Part shown: piece after piece, positions 25,672 to 35,518 of the stretch
Layout of the letters: each line of letters begins with the position of its first letter
Numbering within the stretch: position 1 is the stretch's first letter
NCBI GenBank assembly: GCA_902826055.1
Contig: CADEDJ010000032.1
Coordinates: forward strand, 1-36,601
Source of the DNA: an uncultured Nitrosomonas sp.
GTDB lineage: Bacteria; Pseudomonadota; Gammaproteobacteria; Burkholderiales; Nitrosomonadaceae
Reading direction: 5' to 3'
Length of the DNA stretch: 36,601 nt
Made by a program: the position numbers and the translations under genes
The notes under the pieces: model-generated
Told to the model about the DNA's origin: nothing
The model's database searches: none
Seen by the model: the letters and a program-made list of their open reading frames with translations, nothing else

Positions 25672-26817
25672 TTACTTTTGCTTTGGTCGCACACCGACCT
25701 TAACCTGAATTGATTTTTCCTGCCTACCACGAATCACCGTAACCTTTACAGTATCACCCGGCGGCAGCGCTGCCACCATATTTAGCAATTCCGAGGTACT
25801 CTTAACCGGTTTATCTTCCACCGCAATCAAGATATCACCTGCTTTGATTCCCGCTTTATCGGCTGGACCATCTTTAAGCACAGCGGCAATTAATGATCCC
25901 ATGGCACTATCTAATCCAAAAGATTCGGCAAGATCCTGGGTCATATCTTGCATACTGACTCCCAACCAACCACGAACCACGCTTCCGGATTGAATAATCT
26001 GCTCCATGATTTGTTTAGCGGTATGAATCGGAATGGCAAAACCAATCCCCAGCGACCCACCGGTACGCGAATAAATTGCTGTATTGATTCCAATTAAGTT
26101 ACCTGAGGTATCAGTTAACGCACCACCGGAGTTTCCCGGATTAATTGCTGCATCGGTTTGAATAAAATCTTCAAAAGTATTTATTCCCACACGACTTCTG
26201 CTCACCGCGCCTACGATACCCATGGTAACACTTTGCCCCACTCCGAAGGGGTTACCAACCGCCAGGACCACGTCACCCACTTTTACTTGTTGGGATTGAC
26301 CAAAAGTCATCGCCGGTAAATCCTTCAAATTAACCTTCAGTACCGCCAGATCAGTTTCTGGATCGGAACCAATCAGCTTAGCCTTACCTTTTCGGCCATC
26401 TGCCAGCGCTACTTCAACCTCATCCGCTGTCTCAACAACATGGTGATTAGTCAAGATATAACCATTAGAACTGACAATGACACCCGAACCCAGACTGGAT
26501 GTACGCCGTGGCTTAGAGGATTCAAATTGTTCACCAAAAAATTTACGTAATGCAGGGTCATTCAAAAAAGGTGACGATGGTTCATGTATTTCTTTACTGG
26601 TAAAAATATTAACTACTGATGGCACAGCAATTTCCGCCGCCCTAGCATAACTATCCGGTCTTTCAGAACTCGCCACCGCTGGTACAGTTTCTTTAACCGT
26701 TACAATCTCCCCACGCGGCCTCCAGGGTAATAAATCAGGTCGCAATGTTGAGATCACGAAAAAAATTGCCAGGAGCACAGTTGCGGTTTGTGCAAAAATC
26801 AACCAAAGTCTGTACAT
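25672..26817 (-). CDS. HtrA-family serine protease, DegS-like layout
   Basis: Envelope trypsin-like protease with one PDZ domain. Residues 7-24 form an N-terminal hydrophobic segment without a clear signal peptidase site, so it may be a membrane anchor as in DegS. The catalytic triad is intact: H126 in TNHHVV, D156 in ETDLAVL and S230 in GNSGGAL. The single PDZ domain spans about 275-370 (VVRGWLGV, then GPADKAGIKAGDIL). At 381 residues with one PDZ it matches DegS (355) better than DegP or DegQ (two PDZ). No rseA-type anti-sigma gene is nearby, so a sigma-E signalling role is only inferred. Confidence 0.9.
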   Translation of the reverse strand: MYRLWLIFAQTATVLLAIFFVISTLRPDLLPWRPRGEIVTVKETVPAVASSERPDSYARAAEIAVPSVVNIFTSKEIHEPSSPFLNDPALRKFFGEQFESSKPRRTSSLGSGVIVSSNGYILTNHHVVETADEVEVALADGRKGKAKLIGSDPETDLAVLKVNLKDLPAMTFGQSQQVKVGDVVLAVGNPFGVGQSVTMGIVGAVSRSRVGINTFEDFIQTDAAINPGNSGGALTDTSGNLIGINTAIYSRTGGSLGIGFAIPIHTAKQIMEQIIQSGSVVRGWLGVSMQDMTQDLAESFGLDSAMGSLIAAVLKDGPADKAGIKAGDILIAVEDKPVKSTSELLNMVAALPPGDTVKVTVIRGRQEKSIQVKVGVRPKQK

Positions 26818-26896
26818 AAAAATGATTTACTCCAGAATTTAAAATGTAGCAGCAATATAATCTGATTTATTAAATTGCCCATAAAAAGGAAAATCA

Positions 26897-27643
26897 ATGC
26901 ATCGTGATGAGCTAGAAAGTCATTTAAACCAATTGCTGGAAATATCGCGCTTTCATGATTATTGCCCAAATGGTCTGCAAGTGGAAGGGCATCATGACAT
27001 ACGCACGTTAGTCAGTGGCGTCACAGCCTCATTCGATCTCTTACAAGCAGCTATAGCAGCTAAGGCTGACGCCATTCTTGTGCATCATGGTTATTTTTGG
27101 CGTGGCGAAGACATGCGCATCACCGGCATGAAAAACCGACGCATCACCTTACTGATCACGCATAAAATCAACCTATTTGCTTATCACCTGCCACTCGATG
27201 TACATCCACAGTTCGGCAATAATGCAGTTCTAGGGAAAAAATTAGGACTGATTGAAACTGGCCGTTTTGGTGACCAGGATATCGCATTTCAAGGTGAATT
27301 AACGCAAGCTACCACCTTGAGAGCTTTAGGCGAAAAAATATCCAGAACTTTATTGCGCAAACCCATAATGATCGGCGACCCCGACAAAACTATCCGGCAA
27401 ATCGCATGGTGTACCGGCGCAGCGCAAAATTATTTTGAAACCGCAATCCGACAAGGGGTTGATGCTTTTATTACCGGTGAAATTTCTGAACAATCGGTGC
27501 ACGCAGCACGTGAATCTGGGGTTGCCTTTATCGCAGCCGGACATCATGCAACCGAAAGGTATGGCGTACAGGCACTGGGTGATCATATTGCACAAAAATT
27601 TGCTATCCGGCATCAGTTTATTGATGTGGATAATCCCGTATAA
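26897..27643 (+). CDS. NIF3-family dinuclear metal-centre protein (YbgI type)
   Basis: A 248-residue protein matching the NIF3/DUF34 family. The opening ICPNGLQVEG-type segment (DYCPNGLQVEG), the metal-site HHGYFW, LDVHPQFGNN, WCTGAAQNY and the C-terminal GHHATERYGVQALG are all present. These histidines and acidic residues form the two-metal site. Some members are annotated as GTP cyclohydrolase I type 2, but the function of this bacterial branch is unsettled. The ribosome site AAGGA precedes the ATG. It is divergent from the HtrA-type gene. Confidence 0.92.
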   Translation: MHRDELESHLNQLLEISRFHDYCPNGLQVEGHHDIRTLVSGVTASFDLLQAAIAAKADAILVHHGYFWRGEDMRITGMKNRRITLLITHKINLFAYHLPLDVHPQFGNNAVLGKKLGLIETGRFGDQDIAFQGELTQATTLRALGEKISRTLLRKPIMIGDPDKTIRQIAWCTGAAQNYFETAIRQGVDAFITGEISEQSVHAARESGVAFIAAGHHATERYGVQALGDHIAQKFAIRHQFIDVDNPV

Positions 27644-27701
27644 GCACCATGACAATAAACGATTGTTTGACAATGTATGTAGCTAAAATCACCAATAAAT
27701 T

Positions 27702-27815
27702 TTATGAATCTTTGTCTTCATCATCCTTCTTTTTCTTACCTGCAAACATGGTCCACCAGATAATAAAAAGAAACAAACCTAACGCCACTGCTGCCTCAAC
27801 TACAAGTAACCACAT
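27702..27815 (-). CDS. Putative 37-residue single-pass membrane protein
   Basis: On the minus strand an ATG at 27815 opens a 37-codon frame ending at TAA 27702. It starts MWLLVVEAAVALGLFLFIIW, a clear membrane helix, then WTMFAGKKKKDDEDKDS, a basic-then-acidic tail. The 59 bp to nif3 and 55 bp to mltA leave the frame alone in the gap. The hydrophobic helix followed by a charged tail is unlikely to be random, but no ribosome site is clear and I do not recognise the family. The basic tail suggests N-outside, C-inside topology. Confidence 0.6.
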   Translation of the reverse strand: MWLLVVEAAVALGLFLFIIWWTMFAGKKKKDDEDKDS

Positions 27816-27869
27816 AATTTCAATGTGCTATAAAGTTAAAAATGAAGTTGTCACTTTAACCAAAATTCA

Positions 27870-29069
27870 ATGAAAAACCAATCAACATTTATCGCTGTCA
27901 TTTTGCTTTTGGTGCTGGTGGCTTGTTCTACTGGCACAATTAGCCCGACCCCGCAACCTGCACAACCTGTTGAATCAGCTACACCACCCGCAACTGAAAA
28001 ACCCATCAGAAAATCAATCCATAAATCTGTGCAATGGTCTGCACTCCCGGGCTGGGAGAATGATGACTTGCAACTCGCATGGCAGGCTTTTTTAAATAGC
28101 TGCACGGTTCTGAACAAACAACCGTTATGGCAAGAAACATGCGGCATTGCTGTGTTGCTGCAAAAACCCGCCAACGCCACATTAAAAAATTTTTTTGAGA
28201 CTTATTTCACACCTTTCCAGGTGATCAATATTGATAACTCAGAAGAAGGATTAGTCACAGGCTATTATGAACCCTTGCTTAAAGGCAGTCTAAAACCTTC
28301 AAAGCGTTATCGCTATCCGATTTACACCGCACCAACTGAACTGTTAACCATTGATTTAGGCGCCGCATACCCTGAACTAAAGGATCTGCGCTTACGCGGA
28401 CGCCTGGACGGACGCAAAGTAGTTCCCTATTACACCCGCGCAGAAATCATGAATAATCCGGCAATCCTAAACGGCAATGAATTTCTATGGGTAGAAGATG
28501 AAGTCGAATTATTCTTTCTTCATATCCAAGGATCCGGCCGAATCATTTTTGATAATGGCGAGGTAATGAAAATCGGTTATGCCGATCAGAACGGTCACCC
28601 TTATACTTCCATTGGTAAGGTACTGGTGCAGCGTGGTGAATTAGCGCTGGAAGGTGCATCCATGCAGGGAATCAAGCAATGGGGCCAGAAGAATCCCCAC
28701 AAATTAACCGAATTGCTGCAGAAAAACCCACGCTACGTATTTTTTCGCCAATTACCAGCCGATCTGTCCGGTCCGATCGGTGCATTGGGTGTTCCGTTAA
28801 CGGCTGGTAGAAGTATTGCAATCGATCCCCTATCTATACCGCAAGGCGCACCGGTATTCCTGGCAACGACCTGGCCTAACAGCAACAAGCCACTCAATCG
28901 TTTAATGGTAGCGCAAGATGTCGGCAGTGCCATCAAGGGTGGCATACGCGCCGATTTTTTCTGGGGATTTGGTCAGGAAGCGAGTAATCAAGCAGGCAAG
29001 ATGAAGCAATCTGGAAAAATGTGGATACTGATGCCGCGTAACTATGCACCCGAACTGGCACAGCAATAA
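27870..29069 (+). CDS. mltA: Membrane-bound lytic transglycosylase MltA
   Basis: Outer-membrane lipoprotein that cleaves peptidoglycan between N-acetylmuramic acid and N-acetylglucosamine with anhydro-ring formation. The lipobox is LVAC (VILLLVLVACS). VTGYYEPLLKGS, the segment FLWVEDEVELFFLHIQGSG and the C-terminal 3D domain RLMVAQDVGSAIKGGIRADF, carrying the conserved aspartates, are intact. At 399 residues it is of normal length for the family. The preceding 55 bp is AT-rich. It ends 198 bp before the next gene and I see no clear terminator after it. Confidence 0.95.
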   Translation: MKNQSTFIAVILLLVLVACSTGTISPTPQPAQPVESATPPATEKPIRKSIHKSVQWSALPGWENDDLQLAWQAFLNSCTVLNKQPLWQETCGIAVLLQKPANATLKNFFETYFTPFQVINIDNSEEGLVTGYYEPLLKGSLKPSKRYRYPIYTAPTELLTIDLGAAYPELKDLRLRGRLDGRKVVPYYTRAEIMNNPAILNGNEFLWVEDEVELFFLHIQGSGRIIFDNGEVMKIGYADQNGHPYTSIGKVLVQRGELALEGASMQGIKQWGQKNPHKLTELLQKNPRYVFFRQLPADLSGPIGALGVPLTAGRSIAIDPLSIPQGAPVFLATTWPNSNKPLNRLMVAQDVGSAIKGGIRADFFWGFGQEASNQAGKMKQSGKMWILMPRNYAPELAQQ

Positions 29070-29267
29070 AATAGTTTGTGGGAAAAATCCGGAAAGGAGG
29101 CTTCTGCACAATTATGTTTTTGAAGTTATGCCACTTATATGCGACTCATAAAATCAATTAGTTATAAAGTACAACTGGCCAAAAAGCCTGTTATCCTAAG
29201 ATCTCGCATATATGATAATTATGCGCAGCATTGTTTACTTCTTTTGCAAGGAAATCAGACAACATGG

Positions 29268-29840
29268 TTACTCATCGATTCCATTAATAATCAGCGTTGC
29301 TTCGTAATCTGCTGATGTACGATTACCCCCTGGTAGTGGGCTTACCCGTCCAAGTACGATACGAAAATTTCCCTTATCTGCAATAGAGAAAAAACTTTCT
29401 ATTCCCGAAGTAAGTAATAAATCATTGGTATGAATAGTCCTATTGAATACAGCAAATACCAATCGAACCGGCCCATCCGTAATACAGATAGCATCAATTG
29501 GGCATCGTGAGTCCTCTGCAACAGCCACGAGTTTTAGATGCGCATCGATATCTTTGAGCCATATACTTTCATCCATTTTCAAAGTAAATGTTTCATTGAT
29601 ATTGGCTTGTAGTTTGGGTTCTTCATTGATCTGAGTTAACGCAAATTGCCCATTTGATTGCAAGCTCATCTCGACATCATACACCTGTGCTACATCATCA
29701 ATGACCGCAGAGGGAATCTTCAATAGTTTATTTTCTGTCGCGTACTGAACTTGATCATTTGCTTGAACCGTCAATGTTAATGCCATTATTAAACTAGTCA
29801 AAAAAAATGCAGCTAATTGTGTAGATGATGCTTTGCTCAT
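29268..29840 (-). CDS. Secreted protein of unknown function with DSRCP motif
   Basis: A 190-residue protein with a signal peptide probably cleaved after VQA (residue 27). The mature part is beta-rich and soluble-looking. The segment LKLVAVAEDSRCPIDAICITDG carries the paired cysteines C113 and C119. The pattern eDSRCPxxxxCxxxG is familiar from small secreted bacterial proteins of unknown function; I cannot name a family. The ribosome site GGGGA precedes the ATG. A repeat array lies 44-91 bp upstream of the start. It is convergent with mltA and downstream of an integrase relic, so it may belong to the same accessory stretch. Confidence 0.75.
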   Translation of the reverse strand: MSKASSTQLAAFFLTSLIMALTLTVQANDQVQYATENKLLKIPSAVIDDVAQVYDVEMSLQSNGQFALTQINEEPKLQANINETFTLKMDESIWLKDIDAHLKLVAVAEDSRCPIDAICITDGPVRLVFAVFNRTIHTNDLLLTSGIESFFSIADKGNFRIVLGRVSPLPGGNRTSADYEATLIINGIDE

Positions 29841-29883
29841 AACTGTCCCCAGTGTAAAAAGATCTTAATCAATTTTTCGTAAG

Positions 29884-29931
29884 CTCAATAAACTCAATAA
29901 ACTCAATTGAGTTTAAACTCAATAAACTCAA
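29884..29931. repeat. CTCAATAAA direct-repeat array upstream of the secreted-protein gene
   Basis: CTCAAT occurs at 29884, 29893, 29902 and 29918, with CTCAA at 29927, so three copies are spaced by 9 bp, then 16 bp, then 9 bp. Between the third and fourth lies the inverted copy ATTGAG, forming AAACTCAATTGAGTTT, a 16-bp palindrome overlapping GAGTTTAAACTC. It is close to the start of the 29840 gene. Iterated binding sites or a repeat expansion are possible. Confidence 0.7.
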
Positions 29932-29940
29932 AAGAAATGT

Positions 29941-30504
29941 AACGCAATAAAACATATGAGTCAGTGAAAAAAATCACAATACATTTGCAATATTATGATG
30001 CAACTAAGTATCTGATTGCGGCTTCCACGACTGGCCAGTACTTGAATCAGCACTGAGCCGCTTCGTCAGTTGCTTGCCTTTACCTCAAGCGATTTCCAGT
30101 AATCGAATGTACAATCGCCTTTTCCTGAACTTGTTGTATCAACAATGACTTTTGAATTGAATTGAATTCACTTCACCCACATCTATACCCTTGGCAAACT
30201 AATCACTTGCATCATCCCGTTTTTCTGGCATCGATCAGCAATACTTGAAATGAGCACTGACGGCTAAAGTTTTTAATTTGCTTGTGAATCGTTAATTCAT
30301 GCGTCAATACTTTCCGCTGAAATTAATCAACAAATACAATCCACCACGATAACTAATTTTGTAAGATTTCTTCGACTTTAGCTTGATATCCGGCGGCATC
30401 GGTAAACATTTCAAAAAATCAACAAGCTAACAATATATAGAAATATCCGAATATATTGTGTTTATATAGACTTGTTAAGTGAAAAGTTTTCTGAAAACTA
30501 CACT
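29941..30504. other. Stretch without intact genes before tRNA-Leu
   Basis: Apart from the integrase relic at 30169-30409 listed below, this stretch holds no intact gene. 29941-30168 has no protein match I trust. 30410-30504 is very AT-rich with nested imperfect inverted repeats: AACAAG/CTTGTT (30421-30426, 30471-30476) around CAATATAT/ATATATTG (30431-30438, 30451-30458). Confidence 0.7.
30169..30409 (-). pseudogene. Decayed N-terminal fragment of a P4-type tyrosine integrase
   Basis: Reading the minus strand across frames from ATG at 30409 gives pieces in the order of the DUF4102 arm-binding domain of P4-type integrases. They are MFTDAAG; then, after a frameshift, KSYKISYRGGLYLLINFSGKY; then, after an in-frame stop in place of the usual Trp, RMN-stop-RFTSKLKTLAV; then LIDARK; then, after a further shift, RDDASD-stop-FAKGIDVGEV. 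Intact relatives read like LTDAAIK, YKLSDGGGLYLLV, GKYWR, DARKxRDEA and LLAxGIDPGE. At least two frameshifts and three stops show it is dead. It points leftward away from the 3' end of tRNA-Leu, about 95 bp away. The C-terminal catalytic domain is not recognisable. Confidence 0.75.
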
Positions 30505-30591
30505 TGGTGCCGAGAGGGGGAATCGAACCCCCATGATGTCACCATCGCGGGATTTTGAGTCCCGTGCGTCTACCAATTCCGCCATCTCGGC
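30505..30591 (-). tRNA. tRNA-Leu (anticodon CAA)
   Basis: The minus strand begins GCCGAGATGGCGGAATTGG, has the anticodon loop CTCAAAA, a long class II variable arm (GATGGTGACATCAT), the T-arm GGGGGTTCGATTCCCCC and an encoded CCA. The class II variable arm and the G-rich D-arm identify leucine, and the anticodon CAA reads UUG. It corresponds to leuX of E. coli, a well-known integration site for phage P4 and genomic islands, and an integrase relic lies beyond its 3' end. Confidence 0.95.
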
Positions 30592-30628
30592 TTACGTGAT
30601 TTTTCTGTGAAAAAAAGCAGAAGGTGCA

Positions 30629-30657
30629 ATTATCACTGAAAACCCACATCGCAGCAA
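30629..30657 (-). promoter_or_regulatory. Candidate promoter for tRNA-Leu
   Basis: On the minus strand TTGCTG (30652-30657) is followed after 17 bp by GATAAT (30629-30634), 38 bp before the tRNA 5' end. The -35 is weak (three of six) and the -10 good (five of six). Confidence 0.4.
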
Positions 30658-30699
30658 GCCACATGGGCGAAAACATCCTGCATCGGTATAATTGCGGGA

Positions 30700-32816
<2,117 letters not shown>

Positions 32817-32866
32817 CCGGTCATCATGCTAATATGTGTTTTTTATAACAGTTTTAGGAGAATTTA

Positions 32867-33325
32867 ATGCTGATTAGTGATGCATTTGCTCAAGCTGCCG
32901 CGCCGGCGCAGACTGAAGCGGGTTTATTAAGCTTATTACCGATGATCGGTATACTCATTTTATTTTATTTTCTGCTCATACGCCCACAATCCAAGCGCGC
33001 AAAAGAGCACAAACAGATGACGGAAGCTTTGCAAAGAGGCGATGAAGTGATCACCAATGGCGGAATCTTAGGCACTATCATGAATGTAAGCGAAAGTTAT
33101 GTCATTATCGAAATCTCACCAGAGGTAGAAGTTACAGTACTTAAATCATCCGTACAAACACTGTTGCCTAAAGGAACACTTCGAAGCATTGAACCCAAAG
33201 GTGGAAAAACACAAAAAACAAAAATAGCAAAAACATCACCTACCGAAAGCAACCAACCCGAAAATATCAACAAAGCTTCAGAAAATAAAGAAACTGAAAC
33301 GGATAATGATATTGATAAGAAATAG
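32867..33325 (+). CDS. yajC: Preprotein translocase subunit YajC
   Basis: Single-pass inner-membrane partner of SecDF. The hydrophobic helix (LLSLLPMIGILILFYFLLIR) is followed by PQSKRAKEHKQMTEALQRGDEVITNGGILGTI, the YajC signature. It is 152 residues, longer than the usual 110 or so, because of a Lys/Thr/Glu-rich tail after about residue 108 that looks disordered. The ribosome site AGGAG precedes the ATG. The order tgt-yajC-secD-secF is conserved in proteobacteria. Confidence 0.95.
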   Translation: MLISDAFAQAAAPAQTEAGLLSLLPMIGILILFYFLLIRPQSKRAKEHKQMTEALQRGDEVITNGGILGTIMNVSESYVIIEISPEVEVTVLKSSVQTLLPKGTLRSIEPKGGKTQKTKIAKTSPTESNQPENINKASENKETETDNDIDKK

Positions 33326-33410
33326 TTGTTAATAATTATTCCAACAATTGCTTTTTAGCATCAATCTTTGCTATCAATTATTACTCCATTCAAATAATTA
33401 ACGAATACCC

Positions 33411-35489
33411 ATGAACCGCTACGCTCTTTGGCAATACCTGATTATTGTGATTTCACTTATTCTTGGATTGCTCTACACTTTACCCAATTTTTATGGCGAA
33501 TCACCCGCAGTACAAATTTCGCCGCTGCGCAGTTCTGTCAGTGCTGATAGCGCCTTGTTGCAACGAGTTGAAGACACACTAAAGAAAGATGGTCTTATCA
33601 CTGATGGTCTTCTTCTTGAGGGTAACAGTATCAAGGCACGCTTTATGGATACTGACACACAAATTAAAGCTAAGGATCTGTTGGAATCTACACTTGGCAA
33701 TGATTACATTATTGCATTGAACCTACTACCTAATTCTCCTCGGTGGTTAACCAGCCTTGGCGCATTACCCATGTATCTGGGTCTTGATTTACGTGGCGGT
33801 GTGCATTTTATGCTTGAAGTCGATATGAATGGCGCACTTGAGAAATCACTTGATCGATATAGCTCTGATATTCGTAGCACTTTACGCGAACATAAAATTT
33901 CATATGCAGGACTTGAAAAAACAGGAAAAAAACTGATCCTGAAATTTCGCGATAGTGAATCCCGCACAAAAGCCCAAGCTGAATTAAAAACGAACTATCC
34001 GGATCTTGGTTTCAGTGAGGAGCAAGTTGATAGCCGATACCACCTAATCGCCATGATTAAACCCGAAGCGCAGGTTCGCATGCAAGACTCTGCAGTCATG
34101 CAAAATATCACCACACTGCGTAATCGCGTCAATGAATTAGGTGTTGCTGAACCTATCATTCAGAAAGCCGGTGCGGATCGTGTCATTGTGCAATTGCCTG
34201 GCGTACAGGATACTGCCAAGGCAAAGGATATTCTAGGACGAACTGCTACGTTAGAAATACGCATGGTCGATGATGAACGGGATATCGATTCAGCCTTGCG
34301 TGGCCAAGTTCCTTTTGGTATGGAATTATACGAAGAACGTGGCGGTAGCCCGCTATTAGTTAAAAAACAAGTCTTATTAACAGGCGAGCATATCACCGAT
34401 GCCCAACCGGGTTTTGATAAGGACAATCAGCCCGCTGTGCATATCAATTTGGATAGCAGCGGATCGCGTATTTTTAAACAACTGACACGTGATAATGTCG
34501 GTAGAAGAATGGCAATTCTTTTGATCGAGAAAAATCAAGCAGAAGTGGTCACTGCACCGGTAATCCGTGAAGAAATAGGTGGTGGACGCGTTCAGATCAG
34601 TGGACGCATGACAAGCATGGAGGCTCGTGATGTTGCATTGTTACTTCGTGCCGGCGCACTCGCAGCACCCATGGATATTATTGAAGAACGCACGGTCGGT
34701 CCAAGCCTGGGAGCAGAAAATATTGAACGAGGATTTAATTCCACGTTATATGGATTTTTAGCGGTAGCTATATTTGTAATGATTTATTACACGGCATTTG
34801 GCGTTATCTCAGTGATTGCGCTGACCATGAATTTATTGTTGCTCGTCGGCTTACTATCGATCCTGCAGGCCACATTGACACTCCCGGGTATGGCTGCACT
34901 GGCGTTAACCGTGGGTATGGCAATTGATGCCAATGTACTGATTAATGAACGTATTCGTGACGAATTACGTGCCGGTGCCCCACCACAACTTGCAATCCAC
35001 GCGGGATATGAACGCGCATTTGGCACCATTCTGGATTCGAATATTACTACCTTGATCGCAGGTATTGCACTTTTTGCTTTTGGTTCAGGTCCCGTCAAAG
35101 GATTTGCTGTTGTACTCTGTTTAGGAATATTAACCTCTGTATTTACGGCAACCTTTGTTTCACGAGGTATGGTCAATCTTATATATGGCAGTCGCCGTAG
35201 ATTAAACTCTGTGCCTATCGGAAAAATATGGATACCCGAGTCAAGCGCTACGATTAATAAAATCACATCTTATGATAGGGATAACACTGAAGAAGTAGCC
35301 ATTGCAACAAGAAAAATCGACGAAGTGGTAGCAGAAAACAATGCCTCTCCAATCAGCAATCAAGATCACAATACTGTTGAAATTGACGATCAGACATTTA
35401 GCAATACCACGACCAAACAACCTGGGGAAAAAATTGCTCGCCAAACAAAGGGCAAACGCAAATCTTCAGCTAGCAAACAACCTAAGTAA
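33411..35489 (+). CDS. secD: Protein translocase subunit SecD
   Basis: Proton-driven RND-like helper of SecYEG secretion, forming a complex with SecF. An N-terminal transmembrane helix (residues about 7-27) precedes the large periplasmic P1 domain, with the signature YLGLDLRGGVHFMLEVD. Five membrane helices lie at about 445-600, containing MAIDANVLINERIRDELR and ILDSNITTLIAG. At 692 residues it exceeds E. coli SecD (615), mainly through a hydrophilic, Lys-rich tail of about 90 residues after NLIYGSRRR. The ribosome site is weak. secF follows 29 bp later. Confidence 0.97.
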   Translation: MNRYALWQYLIIVISLILGLLYTLPNFYGESPAVQISPLRSSVSADSALLQRVEDTLKKDGLITDGLLLEGNSIKARFMDTDTQIKAKDLLESTLGNDYIIALNLLPNSPRWLTSLGALPMYLGLDLRGGVHFMLEVDMNGALEKSLDRYSSDIRSTLREHKISYAGLEKTGKKLILKFRDSESRTKAQAELKTNYPDLGFSEEQVDSRYHLIAMIKPEAQVRMQDSAVMQNITTLRNRVNELGVAEPIIQKAGADRVIVQLPGVQDTAKAKDILGRTATLEIRMVDDERDIDSALRGQVPFGMELYEERGGSPLLVKKQVLLTGEHITDAQPGFDKDNQPAVHINLDSSGSRIFKQLTRDNVGRRMAILLIEKNQAEVVTAPVIREEIGGGRVQISGRMTSMEARDVALLLRAGALAAPMDIIEERTVGPSLGAENIERGFNSTLYGFLAVAIFVMIYYTAFGVISVIALTMNLLLLVGLLSILQATLTLPGMAALALTVGMAIDANVLINERIRDELRAGAPPQLAIHAGYERAFGTILDSNITTLIAGIALFAFGSGPVKGFAVVLCLGILTSVFTATFVSRGMVNLIYGSRRRLNSVPIGKIWIPESSATINKITSYDRDNTEEVAIATRKIDEVVAENNASPISNQDHNTVEIDDQTFSNTTTKQPGEKIARQTKGKRKSSASKQPK

Positions 35490-35518
35490 TAATAACCAGT
35501 TAGTAAGGAAATAGAATT

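Noticed and set aside
29070..29267. Small genes in the gap after mltA
   Set aside because: Short frames of 15-22 codons exist on both strands, and an AGGAGG lies at about 29096, but it is too far from the next ATG and the peptides have no features. Nothing convincing is seen here.
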